A stretch of 64,000 nt of DNA from Hymenopus coronatus (GCA_030762935.1 CM060887.1:10408501-10472500), one strand, 5' to 3'; shown: positions 33,299-44,113, counted from the first letter of the stretch. Notes: generated by a model not told the origin, from the letters alone. Numbers and translations are program-made.

Positions 33299-33576
33299 AA
33301 TAGTAACTCCATGGCACGACGGCTCACAAGGAACCTTGACCTACCGACCGGTCGCTGCGACCCCCATCTCGGTCCAAGACAAACGTCATGGATGAGGTGC
33401 GGTATTGGAGGGTGAAGCGTGGTTAGCGCCTCAGCTTCTCCATCAACTAGCTCCCCAGGGACCTCACGAGGCTGTGTGCACCCCGGACCAGGTCTCCCAG
33501 CGAGGGAAATATCCCCACGCCAGTGCTGGGAATCGAACCCATAACGATTTGGTAAGTAGCCGCGCTGAGACGACCC
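33299..33576 (-). mobile_element. tRNA-derived SINE S2 with 13-bp target duplication
   Basis: Minus strand carries a B box GGGTTCGATTCCC and the body 'GGGTGCACACAGCCTCG'. Flanked by AGAGTAAGATACT (33286-33298) and AGAGTAAGGTACT (33577-33589). It inserted just past an HR 3' end, so the shared flank is the HR tail region. Confidence 0.87.
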
Positions 33577-33612
33577 AGAGTAAGGTACTGTAACTTTCTA
33601 AAATTTGTGTTG

Positions 33613-33873
33613 ATAACTTTCCTTTTTGTTTAGTTATGCCAAATAGTCTGTCACGTTTATTGGTCGTGAAAGACAGATTCATTTTGCTAAGAAGTCTCTT
33701 TATCAGGCTTGAGGTTCTTTTACGTGCCGTAAATCTACGACACGGGACGAACAGCTTTACTTTCCATTCCGAAGGTAACCATACTAATGATTTTACGCCC
33801 GAAAAATAAAATCCATAGTCCTCCACCGGGATTGAACCCGCGACCTTCGGTGACCATTACACCACGGAGGGTG
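33613..33873 (-). mobile_element. tRNA-derived SINE S3
   Basis: Minus-strand head CCCTCCGTGGTGTAATGGTC (A box) and GCGGGTTCAATCCC (B box), body with 'CGTAGATTTACGGCACGTAA', same family as 58613-58835. Adjacent to S2 in the same orientation. Confidence 0.87.
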
Positions 33874-34598
33874 ACCTTGCTTCTTTGCATTAGAAGGCAA
33901 ACAAGGGAATATACCAGCTAAAGCAAATATTTTAAAACCTGGTTGCTATGTGGTTGAAATCCGTTTTTATGCATTGCCATGAGTTTAGAACTTTTAAAAT
34001 TTAAATACATAACTATATATAGAAATATCTCGGAATTAGTAAATTCTACGAAAAAATATAAATTACATAAATGGTATGTTTTAACGAGATCTACATTTGT
34101 TCTTTAGTAAGATTTGTGTATCTGTTACGGTTTACCTGTTATGTAAAAATTCAGCAAAATGCATCCAGAATGAAGGGTACTTCAGAGCCTTTTCCCAGAG
34201 AATTCCAAATATACATTATATTTTTCATGTAAGCATCTTTAATATAAGGTATTTTCATGAAAAAAAGGTTAAGATCCATTTTTGAGAAAATTAAAAGTTT
34301 GGAAATTTTGGCCATGTAGAGAGTCGTTTGGGGGGGGGGGGGATTTGTCTCAAAATCTTCTAGTCGCATCCTTGGAACATACTGATCTTGAACAAATTTG
34401 GTATTAAACGATCTTTCGTTTTTAAGCTATGCTGCCCACACACAGAGGCACACGTGGACATGTTTTCAAAAATGCTTTTTTAGGAATCAGGGGGTTTCAA
34501 AACACATATTTCTGGTGAAATCTCGGTATCGAAATTTTGGGTGCATTACAATACCTTCTCTATACACCATGTACATAGTACGTGTAGCGAAAGTAAAA
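33874..34598 (+). repeat. HR repeat, variant C
   Basis: Lacks the TC end; has the variant blocks GGTTGCTATGTGGTTGAAATC and 'GAAATATCTCGGAATTAG'. G run at 34330-34342; palindrome CACCATGTACATAGTACGTG; AGCGAAAGTAA. Confidence 0.87.
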
Positions 34599-34603
34599 AC
34601 GTC

Positions 34604-34723
34604 TTCCAGTCTCTTTACACCCGGTGGCAGAAGTGGGTCAGTGCAGAAGGAACTAGTTTGTAGTAAATGTGGAAATTGTCTTATGGTAACTTATTCCTGC
34701 GTTACTTACATATTACAGGTACT
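34604..34723 (+). repeat. Duplicated flank unit X, copy 1
   Basis: CCAGTCTCTTTACACCCGGTGGCAGAAGTGGGTC shared (in shorter blocks) with 35885-36003. Begins within ~10 bases of an HR 3' end. TGGCAGAAGTGGG resembles a tRNA primer-binding site downstream of an LTR, so it could be retroelement debris. Confidence 0.75.
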
Positions 34724-34724
34724 T

Positions 34725-35482
34725 TTCACTTTCTCTACACGTAGTATGTAGTGTTAAGAGAAGGTATTGTATTGCACCCAAAAATTCAATACCGAGATTT
34801 CACCGGAAATACATGTTTGAAACCCCTGATTACAAAAAAAATTAGAAAAATATCCTTCGTTGTATGTGTGTGTCTGTGGACAGCATAACTCTAAACCTTG
34901 GTATCTACCAAGGATGTAACACAAAGATTTTCAAGAAAATCCCCCCAGCCCCAACTGCCCTTTACATGGAAACAATATCGAACATTTTGATTTTCTCAAA
35001 AATGGCTCTAAAGAATTTGACTACAATGCCATATATTAAAGATATTTACATGACAAATAAAATGTATATCTTGAATTTACCGTGAATAGTCTCTGAAGAC
35101 ATCTTTATTCTGAATGAATTTTACGGAATTTTGCACAACTGGTAAACCGTAGGAGTAGATAAAAGGTTACTAAACAAAAATTGTACATAAAATTAAAACA
35201 CAACATTTAAGCTAGATATATTTGTTTCGTGGAGTTGACCATTTTTGAGATATTCCTCATTATTGGTTTCAGTTTTAAAAAACTTATATTTTTCTCATAC
35301 AGGAATTTGTCAACTCGTGCCCATACAAACAAAGGAACATCAGTCACATAGCAACCAGCTTTTGACTATCACTTTAACCAATGGTTAAATCACATTTATC
35401 CCCTTGTACTTACAAGAAACCAAGTAATAAGGACAAATTCTGGATTATCTGGGTTATTATGAAATAGAAGAAAAAGCCTTTG
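34725..35482 (-). repeat. HR repeat, interrupted by SINE S1
   Basis: CACTTTCTCTACACGTAG with shortened palindrome; runs to 'GAAATAGAAGAAAAAGCC' and resumes at 35706 (AACTTTTAACAATAATTTG) to end at 35772 with CACATCAGA. Confidence 0.88.
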
Positions 35483-35705
35483 ACTGCCTCCGTGGTCGAG
35501 TGGTCTGCGAGAATTTTTCTTTAGCCAGATTTATTCCCTATCCCCCACAGAGTCTGGAAGTATGTATGTGAGAGTGAATGTGTGTGTGTGTGTTTGAGAA
35601 GAATAAAATGATTAAACCAACGTAAAGAACCTACAGACAACGAGTTGTTTCAAATGCAAAGCCTCTGATATGACCTTAGATGTTAAATGAAACAATAATA
35701 AAAAA
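35483..35705 (+). mobile_element. SINE S1, internal deletion
   Basis: TGCCTCCGTGGTCGAGTGGTC head, then directly AATTTTTCTTTAGCC: ~50 bases including the B box are missing relative to 12289-12511. TG microsatellite (35581-35592), and a 3' part CTACAGACAACGAGTTG shared with 43689-43760. Confidence 0.85.
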
Positions 35706-35772
35706 AAGAACTTTTAACAATAATTTGTAACAGAGATTAAGAGAAAGTTATGTGAATGGAATACATCAGATT

Positions 35773-35878
35773 TTTTTTTGGAATCAGGGGGTCTCAAAAC
35801 ATGTACTTTCGGTAAAATCTCGGTATATACACCACAATTCTCGATACACTATGTGCTTAGTACGTGTAGAGCAGGTCG
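35773..35878 (+). repeat. HR 3'-end fragment
   Basis: GGAATCAGGGGGTCTC, GGTAAAATCTCGG, palindrome CACTATGTGCTTAGTACGTG, AGAGCAGG. Confidence 0.85.
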
Positions 35879-35881
35879 AAT

Positions 35882-36003
35882 AGCTACCAGTCTCTTTATA
35901 CTGGTGGCAGAAGTGGGTCGCTATGGAAAGGAACCATTTTGAACGAAATACTGTGTAAATCATAACTTGTTTCTGTGTTATTTACACTTTCCGGGTACTT
36001 TTT
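35882..36003 (+). repeat. Duplicated flank unit X, copy 2
   Basis: ACCAGTCTCTTTATACTGG then TGGCAGAAGTGGGTC..GGAAAGGAACC, again directly after an HR 3' end. Confidence 0.75.
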
Positions 36004-36818
36004 GAATGTGGTATGTATATTTACTTAAAGGGCAACCAGTATGTGATCTCTGCTTTAAGCAGTTGAGCTCCACTGTTTGAGAACTCCAGGGATGAACTTT
36101 TTGTATAAAGATAGAGAGACACTTTTGGAGCAAATCGCTTCCATAACAACATTCCGACACTTGCAACAAATGAAAGAGAAGCGTTAGCAATTTGTTTTCA
36201 CATTACTGCCATACGGCGTTTCCTATTGTTCTGCTTGAAGAGACCTCGTACAAAAGGCCTTCTATATGATATACGCTCAGGAAATACAAGATACACAGGG
36301 ACAACTTTTAATTGCTGTAACATGTCAAAAATAACGGCCATACAAATGTAATAACGTTATTCACTGTTATGAAAGGTCAGAGCACTGCAAGTATAATTAA
36401 GAGCAAATTGTTCCTGTAAATTGTTTCAGCCCATTTCAGTTTTACGGAATTGTTTCAACTACACCCACCGCACACAAAAATCAGCTTTCCGACTATTGTC
36501 GTGCATTCCTGTTTGCTTTGCATGTAATTACATGGTCGTCATTTGCTATTCATGCTCCTTTAAGCTCACTGTTTTATATTTTCTAGTTCCTTGCACTTTC
36601 TGTTGTGCAAAGATATATAGTTTTTATCTGACTTTTTGTTTTAAATGGACATTATTTTGCATTTTTCTAAAGTGAAGACTTTAATCGCAGTTCATCGGTG
36701 TTTTCCTCGTTTTTTCATTTATCTATGGATTTTATGTTGTTTTTTTTAAAAATAATAGACCCATCACAAAGCATATATAAATATTTATTGCACAAAGTAT
36801 TATATATATATATATATG
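36004..36818. other. Unique AT-rich stretch
   Basis: No repeat or gene recognised. Frame 36421-36675 is hydrophobic (Cys/Phe-rich) without a family match. Ends in a short (TA)n at 36802-36818 adjoining the mariner. Confidence 0.35.
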
Positions 36819-37786
36819 GCCAACAGTGTTCCAATGCCATTATCCCCTCTGTGTTGCTCTGGAAGTGCTGCAAAATACCCATTTACAGCCGCAATTGCTT
36901 CTTCATTGGACGATAAGTTCCTAGCAGCGAGGAATTTCTCCAGTTTTGGAAACAGATGGAAGCCCGAGGGAGCCAAATCTGGGGAATATGGTGAATGTTC
37001 CAGCACTTCATAGTGCAGATCTCTCAATTCCCCCATCCTCAAAACTCTCTTGTGGGTAGGTGCATTATTCTGACAGAAAACATTTTTTTTTAACCCGGAT
37101 CTGTTTTCACGAATTCTTGCATTCAGTTTGGTTACTGTATTGGTTTTACCATTTTCGAGATAGTCAGCCAACAAAATTCCTTTGGCATCCCAAAACACTG
37201 ACGCAATGATCTTTCCCGTCGATGGCACCATCCTCCCTTCTTTGGATCTGCAGAACCAGCTTCTGTCCACTGCCTCGACTGCTGCTTGGATTGGGCTCTT
37301 GTGGTGAATCATGTCTCATCCATTGTGACATACCGGCGCAAAAAGTCACTTCTGTTCTTCTGAAAATGCGCCATGCACTTTTCAGAAAGTGTCTGCGATT
37401 GCGTTTGTTATCCACAGTGAGGATGCGCAGCACCCATCTTGCGCAAAGCTTTTTCTTGTTTAATTCCTGATGCAAGATGTACAAACTCTCTCCTTTGAAA
37501 TTCCAAGAGCGTTAGCAATTTCACGCAACTTTGTACGCCGATCTTCCAAAATCATGTCATACACTTTTTCAATGATTTCCGGTGTGGTCACAGATTTTGG
37601 ACGTCCTTCGCCTGGATCGTCTTGGACGCAATCACGCCACGTTTAAATTCGGCCGCACATTTCTTCACAGTGGAAACTGAAGGTGAAAAGGCACTATACA
37701 CATTTACAATCTGCAAATGAATGTCTGAAGGTGTTAAACCTTCTTTAACGAAGAATTTTATCACAGCACGACTCGAATTTCTACAT
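36819..37786 (-). pseudogene. Mariner transposase pseudogene with lost catalytic residues
   Basis: From a start at 37786 on the minus strand, broken frames give the helix-turn-helix (TPSDIHLQIVNVY..STVKK), LNKKKLCARWVLRILTVDN, FWDAKGILLADYLENGK and YSPDLAPSGFHLFPKLEKFLA. Two catalytic aspartates are replaced: the FHQDNAP block reads FCQNNAP (Asp to Asn) and APSDFH reads APSGFH (Asp to Gly). The first Asp region is frameshifted. Ends fused to TA-repeat sequence before the normal C-terminus. Dead copy. Confidence 0.92.
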
Positions 37787-37888
37787 TTTCAAAGCAATGC
37801 GCAATTCCACTGCTTCAAACAACTGCCAGGAATGAGTTGTAATTTTACATAGGGTCTATTAACATGTGTGCCAACGTTAGGAAAAAAA

Positions 37889-38460
37889 TCTGATGTGTTC
37901 ATTCATATGACATTCTCTACATCTCTACAACAAATTATTGTTAAATAGCATACGCCTCTATTTACTTCTGCTAATCGAGAACAAATTAGCAGCAATAGTC
38001 TTATTACTTGCTTCCTTGTAAGTAGAAGCGAAATAAGGGAGTACCATAGTCAAAAGCTGGTTGCTATGTGACTGAAGTTCCTTTGTTTGTATGAACAGGA
38101 GTTGACATATTCCTGTATGTGAAAAGTATGTTTTAAAGGTGAAACCAAAAACATGGTATATCTAAAAACAACCAAATCTACAAAAAAAATGTATATAACA
38201 TAAATTGTGTGTTTTAACGTGCTCTACAATTGTTGTGTGGTAAGTTTTTGTCCATCTCTCACCGTTTAGCAGTTATGCAAAATTCCGTAAAGTTCATCCT
38301 GAATAAAGTTTTTGAGATGTCGTGTTCCTAAAATGATTTATTTGGTTACAGGGGACCCTAAAACATATATTTCCGGTGAAATCTGGGTATTGAATTTTGG
38401 GTGCATTACAATACCTTACCTATACACTACGTACATAGAACGTGTAGAGAAAGTACAAAA
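37889..38460 (+). repeat. HR repeat, internally deleted, with definable boundaries
   Basis: TCTGATGTGTTCATTCATATG start; ~270 bases are missing between 'CATCCTGAATAAAG' and 'AAATGATTTATTTGG'. 3' palindrome CACTACGTACATAGAACGTG, then AGAGAAAGTACAAAA. Because the host mariner has an empty relative, the ends can be fixed: 5'-T of TC after A7 and 3' before TCATGC. Confidence 0.94.
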
Positions 38461-38520
38461 TCATGCAAGTAGTGCCGCGATCTTTGGGTGGAGCCGAGAA
38501 CCTTTCAGACCACCCCCGTA

Positions 38521-38885
38521 CTATAGATACATGGCAAAGAAAGTTAGGTTATGCAAAACACATTTTTGACAAAGCAGTTATCACCAGAACTACCACAGTG
38601 AACCTGTACAGAAGATAGATGACCCAAAAGTTTCATCAGGAAGTGTAATATACCATGAAAGAAAGGAAGAAGCTCGCTGTTTAGAGCTGATAGTGCCACG
38701 CCCAGCAACAATTCTTCGTCACCCCCCCCCACAAAGGTACAGTCGCCCACAAAATTGAATTAGGAAAACATCTACTTTGCTTCCAAACACGGAATCATAC
38801 AGAGTGATTTATGAAGAACTGACACATTTCTTTCTTTAATTATTCCATTGTAAATGCATTTAATGACCCAATTTTAGCACCAAAT
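38521..38885. other. Unique stretch
   Basis: Includes a C run (38724-38733). Nothing recognised. Confidence 0.35.
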
Positions 38886-38983
38886 TAAGCAGAATGTGAA
38901 ATCTCGGTATTGAATATTTGAGTGGAATATACAATATTTTCTTTACCTATTATATAATTACACAGGAGTGCAGAAAAAGTAAT
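38886..38983 (+). repeat. HR 3'-end fragment, degraded
   Basis: TGTGAAATCTCGGTATTGAAT, remnants of the palindrome (ATTATATAATTACACAGG) and AGAAAAAGTAA. Confidence 0.75.
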
Positions 38984-39104
38984 TTAAAAAGCTAAAAATA
39001 TCTTGTTTTACCAATTTTAGACGTACTGACAGTATTTTTTACAATTAATTGGATTATGCGAAGGTCGGTCAGGCCTTGTAGAAAACCCACCGCAGTTTAT
39101 TAAA

Positions 39105-39604
39105 AAAATTGATGTGTACCATTCACACGACTTTCTCTATATTTCTGAACAAATTATTGTTAAAAAACTTAAGACTTCTATTTGCTTCATCCTAATTGAG
39201 AAAAAATCAGCAGAAATAATCTTATTACTTATTTCCTTGTAAATAGAAGCGAAATAAGCGAGTACCATAGGTTAAAGTGATACTCAAAACCTGGTTGCTA
39301 TGGGACTGAATTTCTTTTGTTTGTATGGACACGAGTTGACTAATTTCTGTATGAGAAAAGAATACATTTTATTAAGCTGAAACTAAATACAAGGAATATC
39401 TTAAAAACGACCAACTTCACGAAAAAAATGTATATAGCATAAATTTTGTGTTTTAAGGTGCTCTACATCTTTTTATGGTAAGTTTTTGTGTATCTCTTAC
39501 GGTTCAGCAGTTATGTAAAACTCCGTAAAATTCACCCAAAATGTAATAGTCTTCAGAGGCTATTCCCAGAAAATTCAAGATATACATTTTATTTATCATG
39601 TATA
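39105..39604 (+). repeat. HR repeat, + half of head-to-head composite
   Basis: TTGATGTGTACCATTCACACG start; collinear to 'ATACATTTTATTTATCATG' and then enters (TG)n at 39606-39628, where orientation flips. Confidence 0.9.
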
Positions 39605-40240
39605 TATGTGTGTGTGTGTGTGTGTGTCCGTGAATACGATAACTCAAAAACGAAAAGTCGGTAAAATACCAAACTTGGTATTTAAGTTTAGTATCTTCCA
39701 GGGATGCGACACGAAGATTTTGAGAAAAATCCCCCCACTCCCAACTACCCTTTACATGGAACTTTTTTCGAAAATTTTGATTTTCTAAAAAATGGCTAAC
39801 GATTTTGATTAAAATATCGTATATTAAAGATATTTACCTAATAAATAAAATGTATATCATGAATTTTCTGGGAATAGTCTCTGAAGACTACTTTATTCTG
39901 GGCCAATTTTACGGAATTTTGCATAAGTGCTAAACCGTAAGAGATGGACAAAAATTTGCCACACAAAAAATGTGGGGCACTTTAAAACACACAATTTATG
40001 TTATATACCTTTTTTTAGTGGAGGTGATTGTTTTTGAGTTATTCCTTGTTTTTGCTTTCAGCTTCGAAGAACTTGTACTTTTGTCATACGGGAAACAAAC
40101 AAAGGAACTTCAGTCACATAGTAACCAGCTTTTGGCTTTCACTTTAACCTATGGTACTCCCTTATTTCGCTTCTACTTACAAGTAAGCAAGTAATAAGAC
40201 TATTTCTGCTAATTTTTTCTCGATTAGCTTGAAGTAAATA
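39605..40240 (-). repeat. HR repeat, - half of the composite
   Basis: From the TG run and GTGAATACGATAACTC to 'TCTCGATTAGCTTGAAG'. Ends without its own TC end; a variant-D end follows at 40241-40290. Confidence 0.9.
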
Positions 40241-41330
40241 GATAATCTTTTGTGAGACTAGTTTGTTAGCAGAATATATGGAGAAAGAGAAAATCAAAAA
40301 GACAATAATATTTATAAGACAGTGTAAACGTTTTGAATTATGTTAAGTATAAATGTAATCATTTTACCAATGTGTAAATAACTATTTTATGTACAATTTG
40401 AAAGGTCGCGATATGACCATGCTGTTAAAACGACCCAAAATAAGTTATATTGCAAAAAAAAAAAAAAAAAAAAAAATAAGTAGAACACATCAATTTCTTT
40501 TTCACTCATTTTTTTTGGGGAGAGTAGGCCTGGTAGCATTTCTGAATCAGTTCTATATACAGATAAAATGTATAGATTTTGTAGCATATTGTTCTTCACT
40601 GTGAAAAACTGGCTTCTTTGAAAGGAATCTTTTGAATCCATTAGCCTGTCATCTTTTGGGTTTCCTCCTGTTCAGAACTAATTAAAATGCTTGTATTGTA
40701 GCGTTTCATCACATTCGGTAACAGATTCTGTCACGGTAGTTACCTTTATTGGAGTTGAGTTAAAGCTTTGACATCACCACCATCTTTTGGCGCTGTCTAT
40801 TCAAATGAATTCTGCCCGTATGACGGCGTGACTGGGAAGCTATACCAGCAACCAGATGGAAACACTCAAATTGCTTAATTAACTCTATCCAACTCTCGAA
40901 ACTTGCCTTCCCAAAACTTGGTGGAAAAGTTTTTCTCTCGCTTTATCCTCCTCCCCATTTCCTCTCTTCCCAAAACAGGCTAATTATTTCAATCTCTTCT
41001 TGCCGTAGAAAGAAAGGCTAATTGCTTTTCTGTTATAATGCTTCGGTACCTGGAATCCTTTAATCCTATTGGCTTACTTAGCGCATGCGTCTCATGCTTT
41101 GTTTATCGCAATCATCACACGTTCGGGGGGACTTTACCTTGGCCAAAGAGATAAAAATATAGGTACGTGATAACTGACATCGTGTTGGGCTTAAAACGTT
41201 GTGCCTCATGCAGGATTTACTTGTACTTCCCCATCACGAGTTCCTGTGTATCTACCAAATATGTGTGCGCTTATCAGGAAAGCTCTCCTTCGGTTTAATT
41301 TTTATTATAAACTGCGGTGCAGTTTCTACA
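40241..41330. other. Variant-D scrap then unique sequence
   Basis: 40241-40290 is a minus-orientation variant-D end (TCTTTTGTGAGACTAGTTTG). An A run at 40455-40476 is followed by AGTAGAACACATCAAT, another D-type end. 40500-41330 is unique, somewhat GC-richer near 41040-41130 (AGCGCATGCGTCTC); no gene recognised. Confidence 0.45.
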
Positions 41331-41593
41331 AGATTGTTCTCAAAAGCTTCCTGTCGCATCCCTGGGAGATACTAAACCTAAATACCAAGTAAGGTATTTT
41401 ACCGACTTTTCGTTTTCGAGTTATCGTGTTCAAAGACACACACACACACGGACCTTTTTCTGAAAATACTTTTTTTGGATACAGGGGACCCTAAAACATA
41501 TATTTCCGGTGAAATCTCGGTATCGTATTTTATGGTGTAGTGCAATGCCTTCTCTATACACTATGTACATAGTACGTTTAGAGAAAGTAAAAA
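41331..41593 (+). repeat. HR 3' third
   Basis: CTTCCTGTCGCATCCCTGG to palindrome CACTATGTACATAGTACGTT and AGAGAAAGTAA; CA tract 41437-41449. Confidence 0.9.
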
Positions 41594-41596
41594 GAA

Positions 41597-41690
41597 ATTG
41601 ATGTGTACTACTTATTTATCTTTCTCCTTATATTCTGCTAACAAACTAGTCCCCCAAAAGATTATCCATTTATCCACATAATAGCATCAA
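41597..41690 (+). repeat. HR variant D 5' end
   Basis: TTGATGTGTACTACTTATTT, TCTGCTAACAAACTAG, AAAAGATTATCCA, shared with 42549-42655. Only ~90 bases. Confidence 0.7.
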
Positions 41691-41699
41691 AATTAAAAA

Positions 41700-42354
41700 A
41701 AAAATCTGATGTGCTCCATTCGCATGACTTTCTCTACATCTCCAACAAATTATTGTTAAAAAGCTTAGGCTTCTATTTACTTCATGCTAATCGAGAAAAA
41801 TTATCAGATCTAGTCTTATTACTTGCTTCCTTGTAAGTAGAAGCGAAATAAGGGAGTACCACAGGTTAAAGTGATAATCAAAAGCTGGTTGCTATGGCAC
41901 TGATGTTCCTTTGTTTGTATGCACAGGAGTTGACAAATTCCTGTATAAGTTTTTCATAGCTGAAACCAAAAACAAGGAATAACTCAAAAACGACCAATTC
42001 CACGAAAAAATGTATATAACAAAATGTGTGTTTTAACGTGTTCTACATTATTTGTGTGGCAAATTTTTGTCTATCTCTTAAGGTTTAGTAGTTACGCAAA
42101 ATTCCGTAAAATTCATCCAAAATAAAGTAGTCTTCAGAGGCTATTCCCAGAAAATTCAAGATACCATTTTATTTGTTAGGCAAATATCTTTAATATACAA
42201 AATTTTAATCAAAATTTTGAGAAAATCAACATTTTCAAAAAATTTCCATGTGGGGGGATTTTCTTGGAAATCTTCGTGTCGCATCCTTGGAAGATACCAA
42301 TCCGAAACACCAAATTTGGTATTTAACGGTTTTTTCGTTTTTGAGCTATGCTGT

Positions 42355-42390
<36 letters not shown>

Positions 42391-42546
42391 ACCCGCGCGC
42401 GCGGACCTTTTTTTAATTTTTTTTTCGGACTCAAGGGACCCCAAAACAAATATTTCCGGTGGAATTTCTGTATCGAATTTTTGCGTGCATTACAATACCT
42501 TCTCTATCCCTATGTGCATTGTACATATGGGGCTAGAGAAAGTAAA
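41700..42546 (+). repeat. HR repeat, full length, GGGGCT-type hairpin
   Basis: TCTGATGTGCTCCATTCGCATG; CA/CG tract 42357-42402; hairpin TCCCTATGTGCATTGTACAT..GGGGCTAGAG, then AAAGTAA. Confidence 0.94.
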
Positions 42547-42548
42547 AA

Positions 42549-42655
42549 TAATCTAATGTGTTCTACTTTTTTGTATTTCTCCAAATATTCTACTAACAAA
42601 CAAGTATTACAAAAGATTATCCATCTATTCACATAATGCATCAAAATTAAAGAAA
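42549..42655 (+). repeat. HR variant D 5' end
   Basis: TCTAATGTGTTCTACTTTTT, TCTACTAACAAACAAG, AAAGATTATCCATCTATTC; follows the previous copy's 3' end by a few bases. Confidence 0.7.
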
Positions 42656-43262
42656 GGTTTGAAAACAATTGGGTTGGGATTTATTTGATTTGCGGGGCAG
42701 GTAAACAGAGAAAAATTAAGAACCACCTTTGGATATTAACACACAGCAAATAATTGCGCAATGCACGGAGAAGCTTTCGTTGGAAGTACAGACTAGACTA
42801 AAATCGGAGTGGGGTATGGAGCAATACATCAAAACAGGTACCAAATTCATTAGAAATGGGCTAGCATGGATTACACTAAAGGCATGGTGGGCAACAAAAA
42901 TTACTGAATAGAGTGGTATGAAATTCTGCCCCATTTGCAGGGAGGAAGAGTCGTGGCAAAATGTAGGGGTATGGAGGAATGGAGGGAAAAGTATTTACCA
43001 CGATCTTTTACCACCGCGAATGTACAGCTAGAAGCATGTTGGACGCTACTGGCAGGCACGGAAGAACGCGGGCGGGCTAGAAAAAAGTCTACTAAAGGTA
43101 AAACAACTGATATCTGAGAGCGCTGATAATTGGCAAAGGGGGGAGGGCCATAATAAAGTTAAACAAAACTGATTATAATATTTTACATATATTTTATGTC
43201 ATAATTTTTGGTCATCGTCGTGTGCTGTTAGTATTGTGTGTGTATATATTTCTCTTAAGTGT
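42656..43262 (+). other. Unique stretch, unrecognised frames
   Basis: GA-rich; frames 42729-42911 and 42935-43117 are open on + (the second ends ..LLAGTEERGRARKKSTKG) but I recognise no family. Possibly a decayed gene piece. Confidence 0.25.
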
Positions 43263-43570
43263 ATTTTTACTTTCTTTATACGTACTATGTACATAGTGTA
43301 CAGAGAAGGTATTGTAGTGCACCCAAACATTCGATACCGAGATTTCGCCGGAAATATATATTTTGAGACCTCATCAATGTAAAAAAAGGCATTTTTAGAA
43401 AAATGTCTGTATGTCTGTCTGTGGGCAGCATAGCTCAAAAACGAAAAGACCGTTTAAAACCAAGTTTGGTATTTAAGTTTGGTATCTTCTAAGGATGCGA
43501 CACGAAGATTATCAAGAAAATCCCCCACCCTCAACTACCCTTTACGTGGAAAAAATTAAGAAATTAAGAA
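43263..43570 (-). repeat. HR 3' third, left arm of a double-hairpin composite
   Basis: TTTACTTTCTTTATACGTAC, palindrome CTATGTACATAGTGTACAG; runs to 'CTACCCTTTACGTGG' then an A-rich joint. Confidence 0.88.
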
Positions 43571-43585
43571 AGAATAAGAAATTGC

Positions 43586-43688
43586 AAAATATGTATTTCC
43601 GGTGAAATCTCGGTATCAAAATTTTGGGTGGAATGCAATAGGTACCTTCTCTATACACTATGTACATAGTAAGTGTACAGAAAGTAAA
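43586..43688 (+). repeat. HR 3' end, right arm of the composite
   Basis: AATATGTATTTCCGGTGAAATC to CACTATGTACATAGTAAGTG and AGAAAGTAA. The 43263-43688 unit has a hairpin at each outer end and no TC end. Confidence 0.88.
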
Positions 43689-43760
43689 AACACTACAGAC
43701 GAGTTGTGTCTAATGGAAAGCCCCTTATATAACCTTTTATGTTAAATAAAAAAACACAAA
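43689..43760 (+). repeat. SINE S1 3'-end piece
   Basis: ACTACAGACGAGTTGTGTC ... CCTTATATAACCTTTTATG ... A-rich tail, matching the end of 35483-35705. Confidence 0.7.
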
Positions 43761-44113
43761 ATTTAGAGCACATTAAAACACACAATTTATGTTATATCGT
43801 TTATGTTGATCGTTATGGAGATATTCCTTGTTTTTGGTTTCAGCTTTGAAAAACTTGTACTTTTCTCATACAGGAATTTGTCAACTTGTGTCCATACAAA
43901 CAAAGGAACTTCAGTCACCTAGTAACCAGCTTTTCACTTCCTTTAACCTATGCTACTCCCATGTTTTGCTTCTACTTACAAGGAAGCAAGTAATCAGACT
44001 ATTTCTGCTAATTTTTTCTGGATTAGCATGAAGTAAATAGAAGAATAAGCTTATTAACAATAATTTGTTACACAGAAGTAGAGAAAGGCATGTGAATGGA
44101 ACACATCAGATGT
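43761..44113 (-). repeat. HR 5' half
   Basis: 'GAGCACATTAAAACACACAA' region to GGAACACATCAGA; no hairpin half. Confidence 0.88.

Larger units (their letters stand above)
36819..38518 (-). mobile_element. Decayed mariner with an HR copy inserted in it
   Basis: Same lineage as 5461-6583. The 5' terminal repeat survives at 38491-38518 (complement CGGGGGTGGTCTGAAAGG..CTCGGC) with TA at 38519-38520; the opposite terminal repeat is missing at 36819. The 5' untranslated part is split by the HR copy 37889-38460: left half ends TTAGGAAAAAAA, right half resumes TCATGCAAGTAGTGCCGCG. Confidence 0.92.

Noticed and set aside
34604..34723. LTR retrotransposon primer-binding site
   Set aside because: TGGCAGAAGTGGG is suggestive but no LTR pair, TG..CA ends or gag/pol frames are visible; kept as a duplicated flank unit only.
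36780..36820. TATA promoter
   Set aside because: Simple (TA)n run beside a dead mariner with no downstream gene.
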